A stretch of DNA of 64,000 bases from Candidatus Thorarchaeota archaeon (GTDB taxonomy: Archaea > Asgardarchaeota > Thorarchaeia > Thorarchaeales > Thorarchaeaceae). Below, piece by piece: positions 26,833 to 35,476 of this stretch. The notes beneath the pieces are model-generated. The model had not been told where the DNA came from. It made no database searches and was given only the letters and a program-made list of their open reading frames with translations. The position numbers were made by a program, and so were the translations under genes. How positions within the stretch are numbered: position 1 is the stretch's first letter; the number at the start of each line of letters is the position of its first letter. The stretch lies in assembly GCA_029855935.1 (NCBI GenBank), contig JAGSHN010000016.1, positions 169,527-233,526 of the forward strand, read 5' to 3'.

Positions 26833-28456
26833 ACGTACTTTGGAAACTACTTCTATGTTTCTCCCATACATAGGCAATCCTCTCCATAGTACGTATGACA
26901 AAGGAGGCAAATGGGATGAAGGAGAGGTGATGTTTCAATACTCTTGCGTCTGCTGGCGTGATGCTGCCACTGACAATATGTACGATGAACAGCGTTAGGA
27001 TCAGAAGGACTCCGGTTATGCTCCAAGAAAGTAACGGTCCCGCCGGGGCAGAAACCCAGAGGATTATGAATCCAATGGCGAAAGAAGCAAACAGCGAAGC
27101 AGTCATAGTGATGCTCTTTCTTGCATCTAGTTGAATTCCCATCTCTCGCTTGAGCACAACGGCAAATCCTACAGTGAGGCAGATCTGTGAAAACACGCTT
27201 GCAAAGGCCATCCCGTAGTAGCCATAGAGGGGAATGGCGACTAAGGAGAAGGGCAAGACTAGCAGAGCGACAAGCATATTCACCTTGGAATATGAGTTTA
27301 CCCTTGATTGTCCAAGCAAGAGGGGCCCACTGCAGAGGCTTCCCCAAGGTATCAACAGAGATTGACTCAGACTTAGGAGCGCAAGGACACCCCCACTGGG
27401 AAGATACTCCGGTGTGTAGAGAAGTGCCACTAGGGGAACCGAAAATACTGCAGCGAACACGCTGAAGCCGCCGCTCAAGTAGGTAGATATTTGAATCCCC
27501 TCAATGTAGACCCTTCTGAGGTCAGAGCCTTTCGGACTGAATGCCGTGAACTTCGAGAGAAATGTGAAGATCACGGGGATGAATATTCCGCTCAGGTTCA
27601 ATGCCAAGTTGCTCGCGGCCGAATACAGTCCAAATTCGTATGTGGTAAGGGCAAGTGCACCAACAATAAGCAGTACTTGGTTCACAATATTGGCCGTTAC
27701 GAGCGACACCCCAATTGGAGCTCCATACTCTATGAGCATACGTAAACGGGTCTTGAAGGGAATCATTGGAGATGCATTCTCACGCCTAGAACCAAACCGG
27801 ACGACAAGTGGGACAGAAATCGCAGCGGTGAGGAGTGCTGATCCGCTATATCCTATCATTGCACCCTGCGCGCCATAACCCAGTAACACGAAGGCAACGC
27901 TCAGACCTACCTTTGCTAGGGCACTTCCGACTTGAATCATCCCTGCAGTCTTTGCTTTGTCTTGACCCACGTACAAATGATAGGCGACCTTTGATAGTCC
28001 CGAGGACGCTATCAAGGGGACAGACGCTACAACGACTGGCGCAAGCTGGGGAATTCCTACAGTTTCTCCGATAGCATATGAAAACAAGTATAGCAGCCAG
28101 CCAACAACCAGGCCTGTACAGGTTTCCCAGACTAGTGCAACGGTACCGATTGTGTCCGGTGGCATCCTAGTGCCCATTTTCTCTGCGGACGTATAATACT
28201 GCACGGAGATTGGCACACCGAGGTCACGTAGCGGCGCCAAGATTGCGAAGGGGATTAGTGCCATATAGTATAGTCCATAGGCCGAAGGAAGCAATAGTCG
28301 GGCTAGGACTATAGCTCCCAATCCGAGGACTGCGAAGCTTAGTGCGCCGTATATGGTCAGATAAACTCCGGACTTCGCTCTTTGAACAGACAATTTCAGC
28401 ACCGTATTGATGGTGTTTGAGAGATGGCTACTAAAAGTAACCGATTTATGAGCCAA
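26813..28456 (-). CDS. Polysaccharide flippase (Wzx/RfbX-like, MOP superfamily)
   Basis: 547 aa with about fourteen membrane helices. N-terminal helix text GVYLTIYGALSFAVLGLGAIVLARLLLPSAYGLYYMA is typical of the polysaccharide transporter branch (the LARLL.P..YG motif). Flips lipid-linked glycans across the membrane. Intact and AT-rich like its island neighbours. Its 3' end overlaps the end of the GT-C-like gene by 20 bases. C-terminal ~40 residues are soluble and basic. Confidence 0.9.
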   Translation of the reverse strand: MAHKSVTFSSHLSNTINTVLKLSVQRAKSGVYLTIYGALSFAVLGLGAIVLARLLLPSAYGLYYMALIPFAILAPLRDLGVPISVQYYTSAEKMGTRMPPDTIGTVALVWETCTGLVVGWLLYLFSYAIGETVGIPQLAPVVVASVPLIASSGLSKVAYHLYVGQDKAKTAGMIQVGSALAKVGLSVAFVLLGYGAQGAMIGYSGSALLTAAISVPLVVRFGSRRENASPMIPFKTRLRMLIEYGAPIGVSLVTANIVNQVLLIVGALALTTYEFGLYSAASNLALNLSGIFIPVIFTFLSKFTAFSPKGSDLRRVYIEGIQISTYLSGGFSVFAAVFSVPLVALLYTPEYLPSGGVLALLSLSQSLLIPWGSLCSGPLLLGQSRVNSYSKVNMLVALLVLPFSLVAIPLYGYYGMAFASVFSQICLTVGFAVVLKREMGIQLDARKSITMTASLFASFAIGFIILWVSAPAGPLLSWSITGVLLILTLFIVHIVSGSITPADARVLKHHLSFIPFASFVIRTMERIAYVWEKHRSSFQSTFRRAVD

Positions 28457-28790
28457 ATTGTCCCCGTCAATTCAGAGTTCCCGTTCTAGTGCATTCGGTT
28501 GAGTCGGCATATGAGCGCACTACGTTTGCGCACGTGACAATCTGTCTGATGCCTATTGAAACTCGCTGCGTCTAGTTCTGTACTACATTTCCTCCTCTGA
28601 AACGTATCTAGCAAGCACTTCTCGTGAGGCTGTTTCAGATTGGGCCGAGGCTTTTGTTGGGGCCTCTACAAGATAATACGATACGAGCAAGTCGAAACGA
28701 ATGGACTTCGTCTAGCATTCACGTGCTGAAATATAGGCGGCACTGATAGACCCTGCGAGAGAAGTTACATTCCTCCAAAAGATATCCCTT
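28457..28790. other. Intergenic region, AT-rich
   Basis: 334 bases between the flippase start (minus) and the decayed acyltransferase (plus). No gene, repeat or clear palindrome seen. It must hold the flippase promoter on the minus strand, but no single TATA element stands out. Confidence 0.4.
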
Positions 28791-29366
28791 TTGAAGCGAT
28801 TTGCATTGGATCCGTTCCGAAGTATCATCAGGAATATGACATACGTTGCCGGTTCCGGACTAAGGCTGATATACTATAGGAAACACTTTCGACGGATGGG
28901 TGACACCTGCATCATCGGTCCCTACGTAGTAATCGACCATCCGGAGCGCGTTTCTTTGGGCTTGTTTGTGATGATTGACTCCCTTACTAGAATCGAGGCG
29001 GGTCGTGGCGTCCACATCGGGGATTGTTGCCACATATGTTCGGGATGCGTTCTCAGCGGGGCGGGTAGCCTCTATATTGGCAACAATGTTGCCGTCTCAG
29101 CAGGCACAAAGGTCTAGAGTTCGAGTGAAACCTGGGGCGACGGCAAGAGGATAATCTCGTCCATGGTTCCCTTATGCGAACGTGCAGTCGTATACGAGCC
29201 AGTCCGCAACTATGCCCGGAGTCACCATCGGGGAAGGGCGGTGGTTGGCGCAGGTTCTGCGGTTCTGCACGATGTGCCTGATTGGAAGGTTGTGGTGGGT
29301 GCACCCGCGAAGGTTGTGAAGGAACGGCCGCGCACCAAACTTAATGACAAGGAGCGCGCGGTTTGA
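28791..29366 (+). pseudogene. Hexapeptide-repeat acyltransferase, decayed
   Basis: Left-handed beta-helix O-acetyltransferase fragment. The first part (to 29117) holds GDTCIIGPYVVIDHPERVSLG and hexapeptide-like steps ending GSLYIGNNVAVSAGTKV, then an in-frame TAG at 29115. Downstream in the same frame the C-terminal end of the family appears (AVVGAGSAVLHDVPDWKVVVGAPAKVVKERP), while the piece between, MPGVTIGEG at about 29211-29237, is in another frame. So one nonsense change and two compensating frameshifts are needed to restore the protein. It probably once decorated glycans with acyl groups. Confidence 0.78.
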
Positions 29367-29489
29367 CAACACACGGTGCCGGTAGAATGATAACGAGGGA
29401 ATAGCCGCGTCGTTTCCTGGTTGGTTCAAGAATTCATTGCGGTCTATGGGATTCTGCTTGTGCACGTAGATGTATCCAGATGCGAAGTA

Positions 29490-29495
29490 TTTATA
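29490..29495 (+). promoter_or_regulatory. TATA box before the epimerase pair
   Basis: GTATTTATACGG is a strong archaeal TATA element, about 85 bases before the ATG at 29575. Transcription starting about 25 bases downstream would leave a leader near 60 bases and would cover both following SDR genes. Confidence 0.45.
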
Positions 29496-29574
29496 CGGGG
29501 CTTGTCCCCGACGGGAGCGGCAGCTAGTAGGTACTCGTAGCAGACTGGAACAGGTGCTAGAACGAGGGTTAGGA

Positions 29575-30516
29575 ATGGAAGCAATGAGAATACTTGTGAC
29601 TGGCGGAGCAGGCTTTATTGGGACCAACCTAGTAAACGAATTGAGGAGAAGGGGGCACGAGGTGATTGCAGCCGATCTGTACAACACTGATAGGAACGGG
29701 TATGTCCGCGCCGATGTAAGAAACTACCGACAACTGGAAAGAGTGTTTGAGAGTCACGGGTTTGATTACGTCTATCACCTAGCGGCGGAGTATGGCCGCT
29801 GGAACGGGGAGGACTATTATGAGAACCTTTGGCAGACAAATGTCGTTGGTACAAAGCACTTGATACGGCTACAGGAAAAACTCGGGTTCAGATTGATATT
29901 CTTCAGCAGTGCGGAAGTGTATGGCGACTATGACGGAATAATGACCGAAGACGTAATGGAGAGAGTTCCAATAAGGCAAGTTTATCAGATGAACGATTAC
30001 GCCATCTCAAAGTGGGCAGGAGAGCTGATGTGCATAAACTCGGCAAGGATGTTTGGAACTGAAACGGTCCGAGTTCGGCCAGTAAATTGCTACGGTCCAC
30101 ACGAGCATTATACCCCCTATCGTGGGTTCATTCCGAAGTTTATCTATCACGCCCTTTTCAACAAACCATATGTAGTCTATATGGGTCATAGACGCATCAT
30201 TGACTATGTCGAGGACTCGTGCAGAACCTTTGCCAATATTGTTGACAATTTTGTGCCGGGCGAGGTCTACAACGTTGCTGGAAGACCAGAATGGGAGAAG
30301 GACATCAAAGAGTACTCGGACTTGGTACTTCGGGCAGTCGGGCGTGACGATTCGATAGTTTCTTATGAGGAGGCCGAACCCTTCACCACAAGAGTTAAAC
30401 ATGTGGACTGCTCGAAGGCAATCAAGGATTTGAAGCATGACCCACGTATCCCTCCAGAAGAGGGAATCAGGAGAACCGTGGCTTGGATGCGACAAGTATA
30501 CCAGATTGAGGATTGA
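29575..30516 (+). CDS. NAD-dependent epimerase/dehydratase (extended SDR)
   Basis: About 313 aa from ATG 29575 (MEAMRILVTGGAGFIGTNL); ATG 29584 is an equal choice. Seen: TGGAGFIG, an Asp after the second strand (VIAADLYNTD), FFSSAEVYGDY, and the catalytic YAISKWAGELM (Tyr-x3-Lys). Extended SDRs of this kind are nucleotide-sugar epimerases or dehydratases. The RVRPVNCYGPHEHYTPYRGF segment points to a large sugar-nucleotide substrate, not resolved. It ends three bases before the next SDR gene, so the two are co-transcribed and probably act in sequence. Confidence 0.87.
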   Translation: MEAMRILVTGGAGFIGTNLVNELRRRGHEVIAADLYNTDRNGYVRADVRNYRQLERVFESHGFDYVYHLAAEYGRWNGEDYYENLWQTNVVGTKHLIRLQEKLGFRLIFFSSAEVYGDYDGIMTEDVMERVPIRQVYQMNDYAISKWAGELMCINSARMFGTETVRVRPVNCYGPHEHYTPYRGFIPKFIYHALFNKPYVVYMGHRRIIDYVEDSCRTFANIVDNFVPGEVYNVAGRPEWEKDIKEYSDLVLRAVGRDDSIVSYEEAEPFTTRVKHVDCSKAIKDLKHDPRIPPEEGIRRTVAWMRQVYQIED

Positions 30517-30519
30517 GAA

Positions 30520-31515
30520 ATGACCATCGAGAGCGAGTACGAAGACAAAGTCATCTTGGTGACGGGTGGTGCAGGTTGCATAGGTTCAAACCTGAGCAGA
30601 GCGCTTTCCGGGCTACAAGCAAGAAAAGTGATTATCCTTGACGATCTATCTAGTGCCTATGAGTGGAATATCCCTCGAGCAGACAATATCCTTTTTGTCA
30701 AGGGCAGTATTTTGGATGACGAGATGCTGAAGCGAGTATTTAAGGAAAGGCCTCATTATGTGTTTCATTTGGCTGCCCATTTTGCCAACCAAAACTCAGT
30801 GGACAATCCTGAAACCGACTTGCTAGTAAACGGGCTGGGAACACTTAAGGTCTTGGAATATTCCCATTTGGCAAAGGTGCAAAGGTTTGTCTATGCCTCG
30901 TCAGGGTGTGGGGTCTACGGTCTAGACTCGAAGCTTCCCTTCAAAGAGGATGATATCTCGATAAGCCTTCACACTCCATATCAAGTGACGAAGCTGCTCG
31001 GAGAGCTATACACAAACTATTTTCACAACCTGTATGGCTTGCCCATTGTCAATGCACGGTTCTTCAATGTCTTCGGACCCGGAGAAGTACCGGGAAGATA
31101 CAGAAACGTCATTCCCAACTTTTTCTATTGGGCCATGCACAAGCGCCCCCTGCCAATAACTGGAGATGGTACTGAAACGCGGGATTGGACCTACGTCGGA
31201 GACATCGTATCTGGACTTTTGGCGATGGGGGTCAGGGAGGAGGCAGTCGGAGAGGCCATTAATCTTGGATCGGGCAAGGAACACAAGGTGATTGAGTTGG
31301 CGGAAACCGTGAACTCTCTGACTGGAAACGACAGCGGGGTCGTGTATGTGGGCCGAAGAGATTGGGATGTCAAGAAAAGGCTTTTGTCATCTATTGAAAA
31401 GGCCAAGAAACTTATCGGCTATCAACCCAAGGTGGACTTCAAGGATGGACTAGCGAAGGTGCACGAGTGGTTTGTTGACAATTGGGAAAGAATCGAGTCT
31501 GATGCAGAGTTCTGA
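30520..31515 (+). CDS. NAD-dependent UDP-sugar epimerase (extended SDR)
   Basis: 331 aa. Seen: VILVTGGAGCIGSNLSRAL, IILDDLSSAYEWNIPRADN, YASSGCGVYG, catalytic YQVTKLLGELY (Tyr-x3-Lys) and RFFNVFGPGEVPGRYRNVIPNFFYWAM, closely following UDP-glucose/UDP-GlcNAc 4-epimerase-type proteins. ATG start four bases after the preceding stop. A serine/threonine usually before the catalytic Tyr is present as the SSG run. Cytoplasmic nucleotide-sugar enzyme of the island. Confidence 0.88.
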   Translation: MTIESEYEDKVILVTGGAGCIGSNLSRALSGLQARKVIILDDLSSAYEWNIPRADNILFVKGSILDDEMLKRVFKERPHYVFHLAAHFANQNSVDNPETDLLVNGLGTLKVLEYSHLAKVQRFVYASSGCGVYGLDSKLPFKEDDISISLHTPYQVTKLLGELYTNYFHNLYGLPIVNARFFNVFGPGEVPGRYRNVIPNFFYWAMHKRPLPITGDGTETRDWTYVGDIVSGLLAMGVREEAVGEAINLGSGKEHKVIELAETVNSLTGNDSGVVYVGRRDWDVKKRLLSSIEKAKKLIGYQPKVDFKDGLAKVHEWFVDNWERIESDAEF

Positions 31516-31639
31516 TTGGTCAGGGTTCACAACTGTACCTTGTGAAATGAGTTACGTTTTGAGTGCTTCGTAGAAGCCGTAGTAGACGGCACCCGTGTCA
31601 GAAGCCAATAGAGTTCTTTCCGAACTGGGAAGACTGCTG

Positions 31640-32525
31640 ATGAGGCGTGCACTGACAACAGGCATTACAGGGCAGGATGGTGCATACTTGGCGGAGCTAC
31701 TCTTGGGAAAGGGCTATGAAGTCTACGGGACCTACAGACGGCTATCGGCCCCTAGTTTCTGGAAACTCCAACATCTCGGCGTTTTTTCAGAAGGTTCATC
31801 TGATCTCCGCTGATCTGGATAGTGCCGGTTCGCCGGTTGAGGCGGTGAGAATCTCGCAACCTGATGAAGCCTATCATCTTGCAGCTCAAAGATTTGTGCG
31901 GTTTTCTTTGGACAGCCGATTGCTACTGGCGATACTACAGGGCTTAGTAACTCGTGTCCTCGAAACCATCTGACAAGTGAACCCTGAGGTACGGTCCTAT
32001 CAGCCATCGATAAGCGAACCATCTGGGAACGTAACCTCTACAGAAGTGTAGTCTACCAAAGAACGCGCGTTTGGACCTGTTTCACCCCATACTCCAGCCA
32101 AGCTGTACGCACACTGCATCGTGGATATCTACCGATAGGGACGCGGCATGTTTGCAGGCAGTGATATTCTCTTCAACTATGAGTTCCCTTTGCATGGAAC
32201 GAATCTTGCCACACAGAAGATTTCGAACGCTGTTGCAAGAATAGCACTGGGCCTCGAAAAGGAGTTGCCGTTAGGAAACATCCATGCAAGGCTAGATTGG
32301 GGCTATGCTCCTAGATATGTGGAACCTAAGTGGAGAATCCTGCAAGCCAAGGAACCTGACGTCTTTGTCATAGCTACAAACGGGGCGCATTCTGTTGAAG
32401 AGTCTGTTACGAAGACGTTTAGCAGGGTTGGCCTAGATTGGCAAGAGTATGTGAGAAATCGACCCGAGGCACCTGCGGTCTTTAGATGCAGAATGCTAGT
32501 TGCAGTCAGCAGGAGTCAACTATGA
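31640..32525 (+). pseudogene. GDP-mannose 4,6-dehydratase, decayed
   Basis: The N-terminal frame reads RRALTTGITGQDGAYLAELLLGKGYEVYGTYRR, the hallmark of GDP-mannose 4,6-dehydratase. The frame then shifts (PDEAYHLAAQRFVRFS in a second frame, matching PDEVYNLAAQSHV of the family), and a middle stretch (31975-32147, including the catalytic Tyr region) is scrambled. The end resumes from 32160 (ILFNYEFPLHGTNLATQKISNAV, then LPLGNIHARLDWGYA, where active relatives have NHESPRRGE and LGNLDAKRDWGYA). Several key residues are changed, so decay is old. The enzyme would have supplied GDP-4-keto-6-deoxymannose for fucose, rhamnose or perosamine. Confidence 0.8.
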
Positions 32526-33260
32526 AGCAACCATGGGTGGGGCGAACGAGCATCTCCTACTACTCCCTCGGTTCGCGAATCTAGTTGATGTGCGCTCTGG
32601 TCCTGCCAACATAGCTTCCCGACGGAGTGTACCATGCTTCTGGTAGTGTGTTGCGAAGCTACTCCATCACAGTGGTCAACAAGACAGACGAGATACGCAG
32701 CTACGTACTCAACCGGATGATGCGGCCTATCGTTGTCACTTGGAACCCCGTCAATCACACGTTGCTAGCTCCGCCAACCGTGAGCGTGAGCCACAGCATA
32801 TGGTCGGAGTACGCTACAGGAATCCCGTTTGATCGCACATATATGCTGCTCGCCGTTTCGTATGAGTTCAAGTATGTGACCCGTGGCGATGCCTATGTTC
32901 CCTTTTTCTTCCAATGACTGCTCGGCAGTAGGAACCTCACAACTCATTTCTTTAGGAGTGATGGGAGGCAGGAGAAAAAGTGAATACCATAAACAGTGTG
33001 GTTCTGGAACAGCAAGATTCTGTGAGGTGGATCATTGTTAGAGTATCCCTTCATAGATTGCCTTAACTTTGCGCTGACTACATACAGGCAAGCCCTGCTC
33101 GAACAATCGCACTTGTCATGAGGGAGCCACATAGCAGAGGCACTCGTTTCTTGCAGGAGCGGTGGAAAGGTAGACGGAGTGGTAGACTGGGGGATTTTTT
33201 AAGATAATCTGGGGGATTCATCCCGTATCGCCAACAGACACCCCCTTCTGGTGAACAAAA
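32526..33260 (+). other. Degraded intergenic stretch with one open frame
   Basis: 735 bases with no intact gene. A 97-codon frame at 32627-32917 (plus) reads like a coding remnant in its middle (VVNKTDEIRSYVLNRMMRPIVVTWNP) but has no start context and no recognised family. A T-rich element (GGGATTTTTTAAGATAATC, about 33191-33208) precedes the GT4 gene at 33261 by about 55 bases and could act as its promoter or as a terminator for upstream transcripts. Confidence 0.35.
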
Positions 33261-34388
33261 GTGCGAATAGTCATCATGCAATCCCATATGACGATGGTCG
33301 GAGGCGCCGCTCACTTTATTCAAGAGGTTGCAAACCGGATGGCCCGACTGGGTCATGAGGTGTTCATAGTTGCTGCTGTCATCAATCGAGATATCTACAA
33401 CTTGGACCCGGCAATAGACTGTATTTCCGTGTTCAACAGGTCGGCAAAGAGTCCTTGGTTCTGGGCTTGCATACCCTTGGTTGTCCGCAGAATGAAGATT
33501 GTTGCTTCAAGGCTCAAACCAGATGCCATAATTGCCAATCACTTCCCGACCAATGCGGTCTTAGCAGATCTGGGCGGGAATGGTGTCTGGATGTGTCACG
33601 AGCCCTATCCGTACTTTCATTCTAGAAATGTGTTTGCTGGCAATGTCAACGACCTACTCAGGGCCCGATTGGTTTCTGCAGTGTACTCAAAGTACGACAT
33701 TAAGTCGGCGCGGATAATAGAAACCATTGCTGCCAACAGTACCTTTACTCGGAAAGAGATATGGCGTGTTTTTGGCAGGGATTCTACATGTGTGTTTCCT
33801 GGCTTTGACGAGAACATCATAGGGAAATCATATGGCAACAGAGTTGAAGGGAGGGTTCTGTCAGTATCGCCTTCGACGCCCCTGAAAGGGTTTGAATACA
33901 CCCTCCGAGCGTTTGTCACGCTGGCCCGTCGGGGTATTGCCAAGAATCTTAGAGTTGTTGGCCGCATCTATCCTACGTACCGGAAGATGATTGGCAGAGT
34001 CCGTAGGAAGTATCCTAATATCAGAGTTACTGTGCTCGGGACTGTTTCCCGCGAAGACCTGTACCGAGAGTATAGCACCGCGACCCTAGTTTCATACCCT
34101 TCAATCAGGGAGCCGTTTGGAATCGTACCGGTTGAGGCGGTAGCCCTCGGAACACCAGTACTGTATTTCAAGAGCGGGGGATTGCTCGACACAATGATTG
34201 ATGGGACAACTGGTGTCGGTGTGCAGGTCGGAGATGTGGCCTTGTTCATTCAAGGAATGAAGCACTTGTTGCAGAATCCAATGCGGATCGAAACATCGTC
34301 GCGTCGGGTGAATCGTCACCTACGGCGCTTTACGTGGTCACGTACCGCATCTGATTTGATTAGCCTCTGTCGCGGCCGTGAACCATGA
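33261..34388 (+). CDS. GT4-family glycosyltransferase
   Basis: 375 aa, GTG start. N-terminus RIVIMQSHMTMVGGAAHFIQEVANRMARLGHEV follows the family; hinge VFPGFDENIIG; second domain from GRVLSVSPSTPLKGFEYTLRAF; donor site YPSIREPFGIVPVEAVALGTPVLYFKSGGL, with the E-x7-E arrangement of retaining GT4 enzymes (Glu in REPFG and PVEA). Intact, although it lies between pseudogenes. Likely acts in glycan assembly at the inner membrane face; a candidate to still be in use because it escaped decay. Confidence 0.88.
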   Translation: MRIVIMQSHMTMVGGAAHFIQEVANRMARLGHEVFIVAAVINRDIYNLDPAIDCISVFNRSAKSPWFWACIPLVVRRMKIVASRLKPDAIIANHFPTNAVLADLGGNGVWMCHEPYPYFHSRNVFAGNVNDLLRARLVSAVYSKYDIKSARIIETIAANSTFTRKEIWRVFGRDSTCVFPGFDENIIGKSYGNRVEGRVLSVSPSTPLKGFEYTLRAFVTLARRGIAKNLRVVGRIYPTYRKMIGRVRRKYPNIRVTVLGTVSREDLYREYSTATLVSYPSIREPFGIVPVEAVALGTPVLYFKSGGLLDTMIDGTTGVGVQVGDVALFIQGMKHLLQNPMRIETSSRRVNRHLRRFTWSRTASDLISLCRGREP

Positions 34389-34492
34389 CTTCTCAAGGAA
34401 CGTTCGATTGGCGTTGCGATGCTCTCCTAGGTGGGTCGATTCTAGAACGTTTCGTGCAAGTGCTATAGGGTCTTTTCGATAACTGTCCCATT

Positions 34493-35145
34493 GTGACGGA
34501 CGCTCTTCCCAAGATAGTAAAGCCCATGACCACGACGGACGATGACCGTGTCACGGCGCTGGTGCCAAGAGGGTTTGATATCGCTTGCTCTACAGAGAAC
34601 ATCCGTGTGATTCGGTCGAGAACTGACCTGTACGCAATAAGTGGCAACCTGCATTTCGTGCTTTGGGTCATACTCACCTTGTTGGGGTCGGGAAGTAGGA
34701 GCAAATCGATGTTTTGCACTACCTGTATCCTTTCTTCTCAACTGCTGCTTGTGTTGTCTATCGCCATCTGTTCGACAGGCCGGCTCGTGTAGTGTATGAC
34801 AATCGCAGCCCGTGGATTGAGATGAGCATACACTGTGCCACAATTGCTCGTTTCCTTGCCCAGGCTGTCGGTTTCTTCGCTTTGACTACCGAGCGTATCA
34901 TTCTCCACCTAGCCGACGGCATCGTCCTTACTACTGAGGGCTTGAAGCGTCACCATGTCGAATCAGGAATCACTTCTTCGCGCAGACACATAATTATTCG
35001 ACTAGGGATTGATACCGGCCGCTTTGGACCTGGCCAACGGGAATCTTTTCGGTCCTACTTGGGACTTGAAAACAAGATTCGAAACCTTGGCCATATCGGG
35101 GGCGTAACTATGCCCACAATGCTACAGCTAGTCCGAACCCTCTAG
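34493..35145 (+). pseudogene. GT4 glycosyltransferase, truncated and frameshifted
   Basis: A first frame (34493 on) reads RVTALVPRGFDIACSTENIRVIRSRTDLY...HFVLWVILTLLGSGSRS; the text continues in a second frame from about 34707 (DVLHYLYPFFSTAACVVYRHLF) to 35145, with VVYDNRSPWIEM, IVLTTEGLKRHHVESG, IDTGRFGPGQRESFR and ENKIRNLGHIGG. These are the acceptor domain and the hinge of a GT4 enzyme; the donor-binding C-terminal half is missing. One frameshift plus loss of about 180 codons. Confidence 0.72.
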
Positions 35146-35476
35146 TGAACTCGGCAGTTTGAAACGTTGGCCCCGAGAGCTGTGCCAGAGCGGCGGGCCG
35201 CCCCGTCTGAACAGCAAGAGGAAGGACCAGTGCTCAACTCAATAGAGCAACAAGATCTTTGCTTTCGATTTGGCCCTCGGTTTCCACGTTGAGTATCCCC
35301 CGTGTATGGTGCGACTGCATTGCTTTGAGTCTTTCTAGCCTCATTTGACAGGATGACTGCTTGGTAAGGGTTGAGGGTGGCGAGTTGCCCTTTCGGGAAC
35401 ACGCTGTACCCACTGTCCCTTCTGGCCATGCCCCCGGCAAGGCTGCGCAGTCAGGTGTTCGGAAGTGGCTCGTTTC
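35146..35476 (-). pseudogene. Unidentified remnant at the island's right margin
   Basis: 331 bases before pyruvate kinase. On the minus strand two overlapping frames seem to belong together: ARRDSGYSVFPKGQLATLN then NPYQAVILSNE (from 35429), and after a shift near 35345 MQSHHTRGILNVETEGQIES then KDLVALLS (to 35234). The joined text looks coding but I recognise no family. GC content is between the island and the flanks. May be a broken gene of the original chromosome. Confidence 0.4.
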
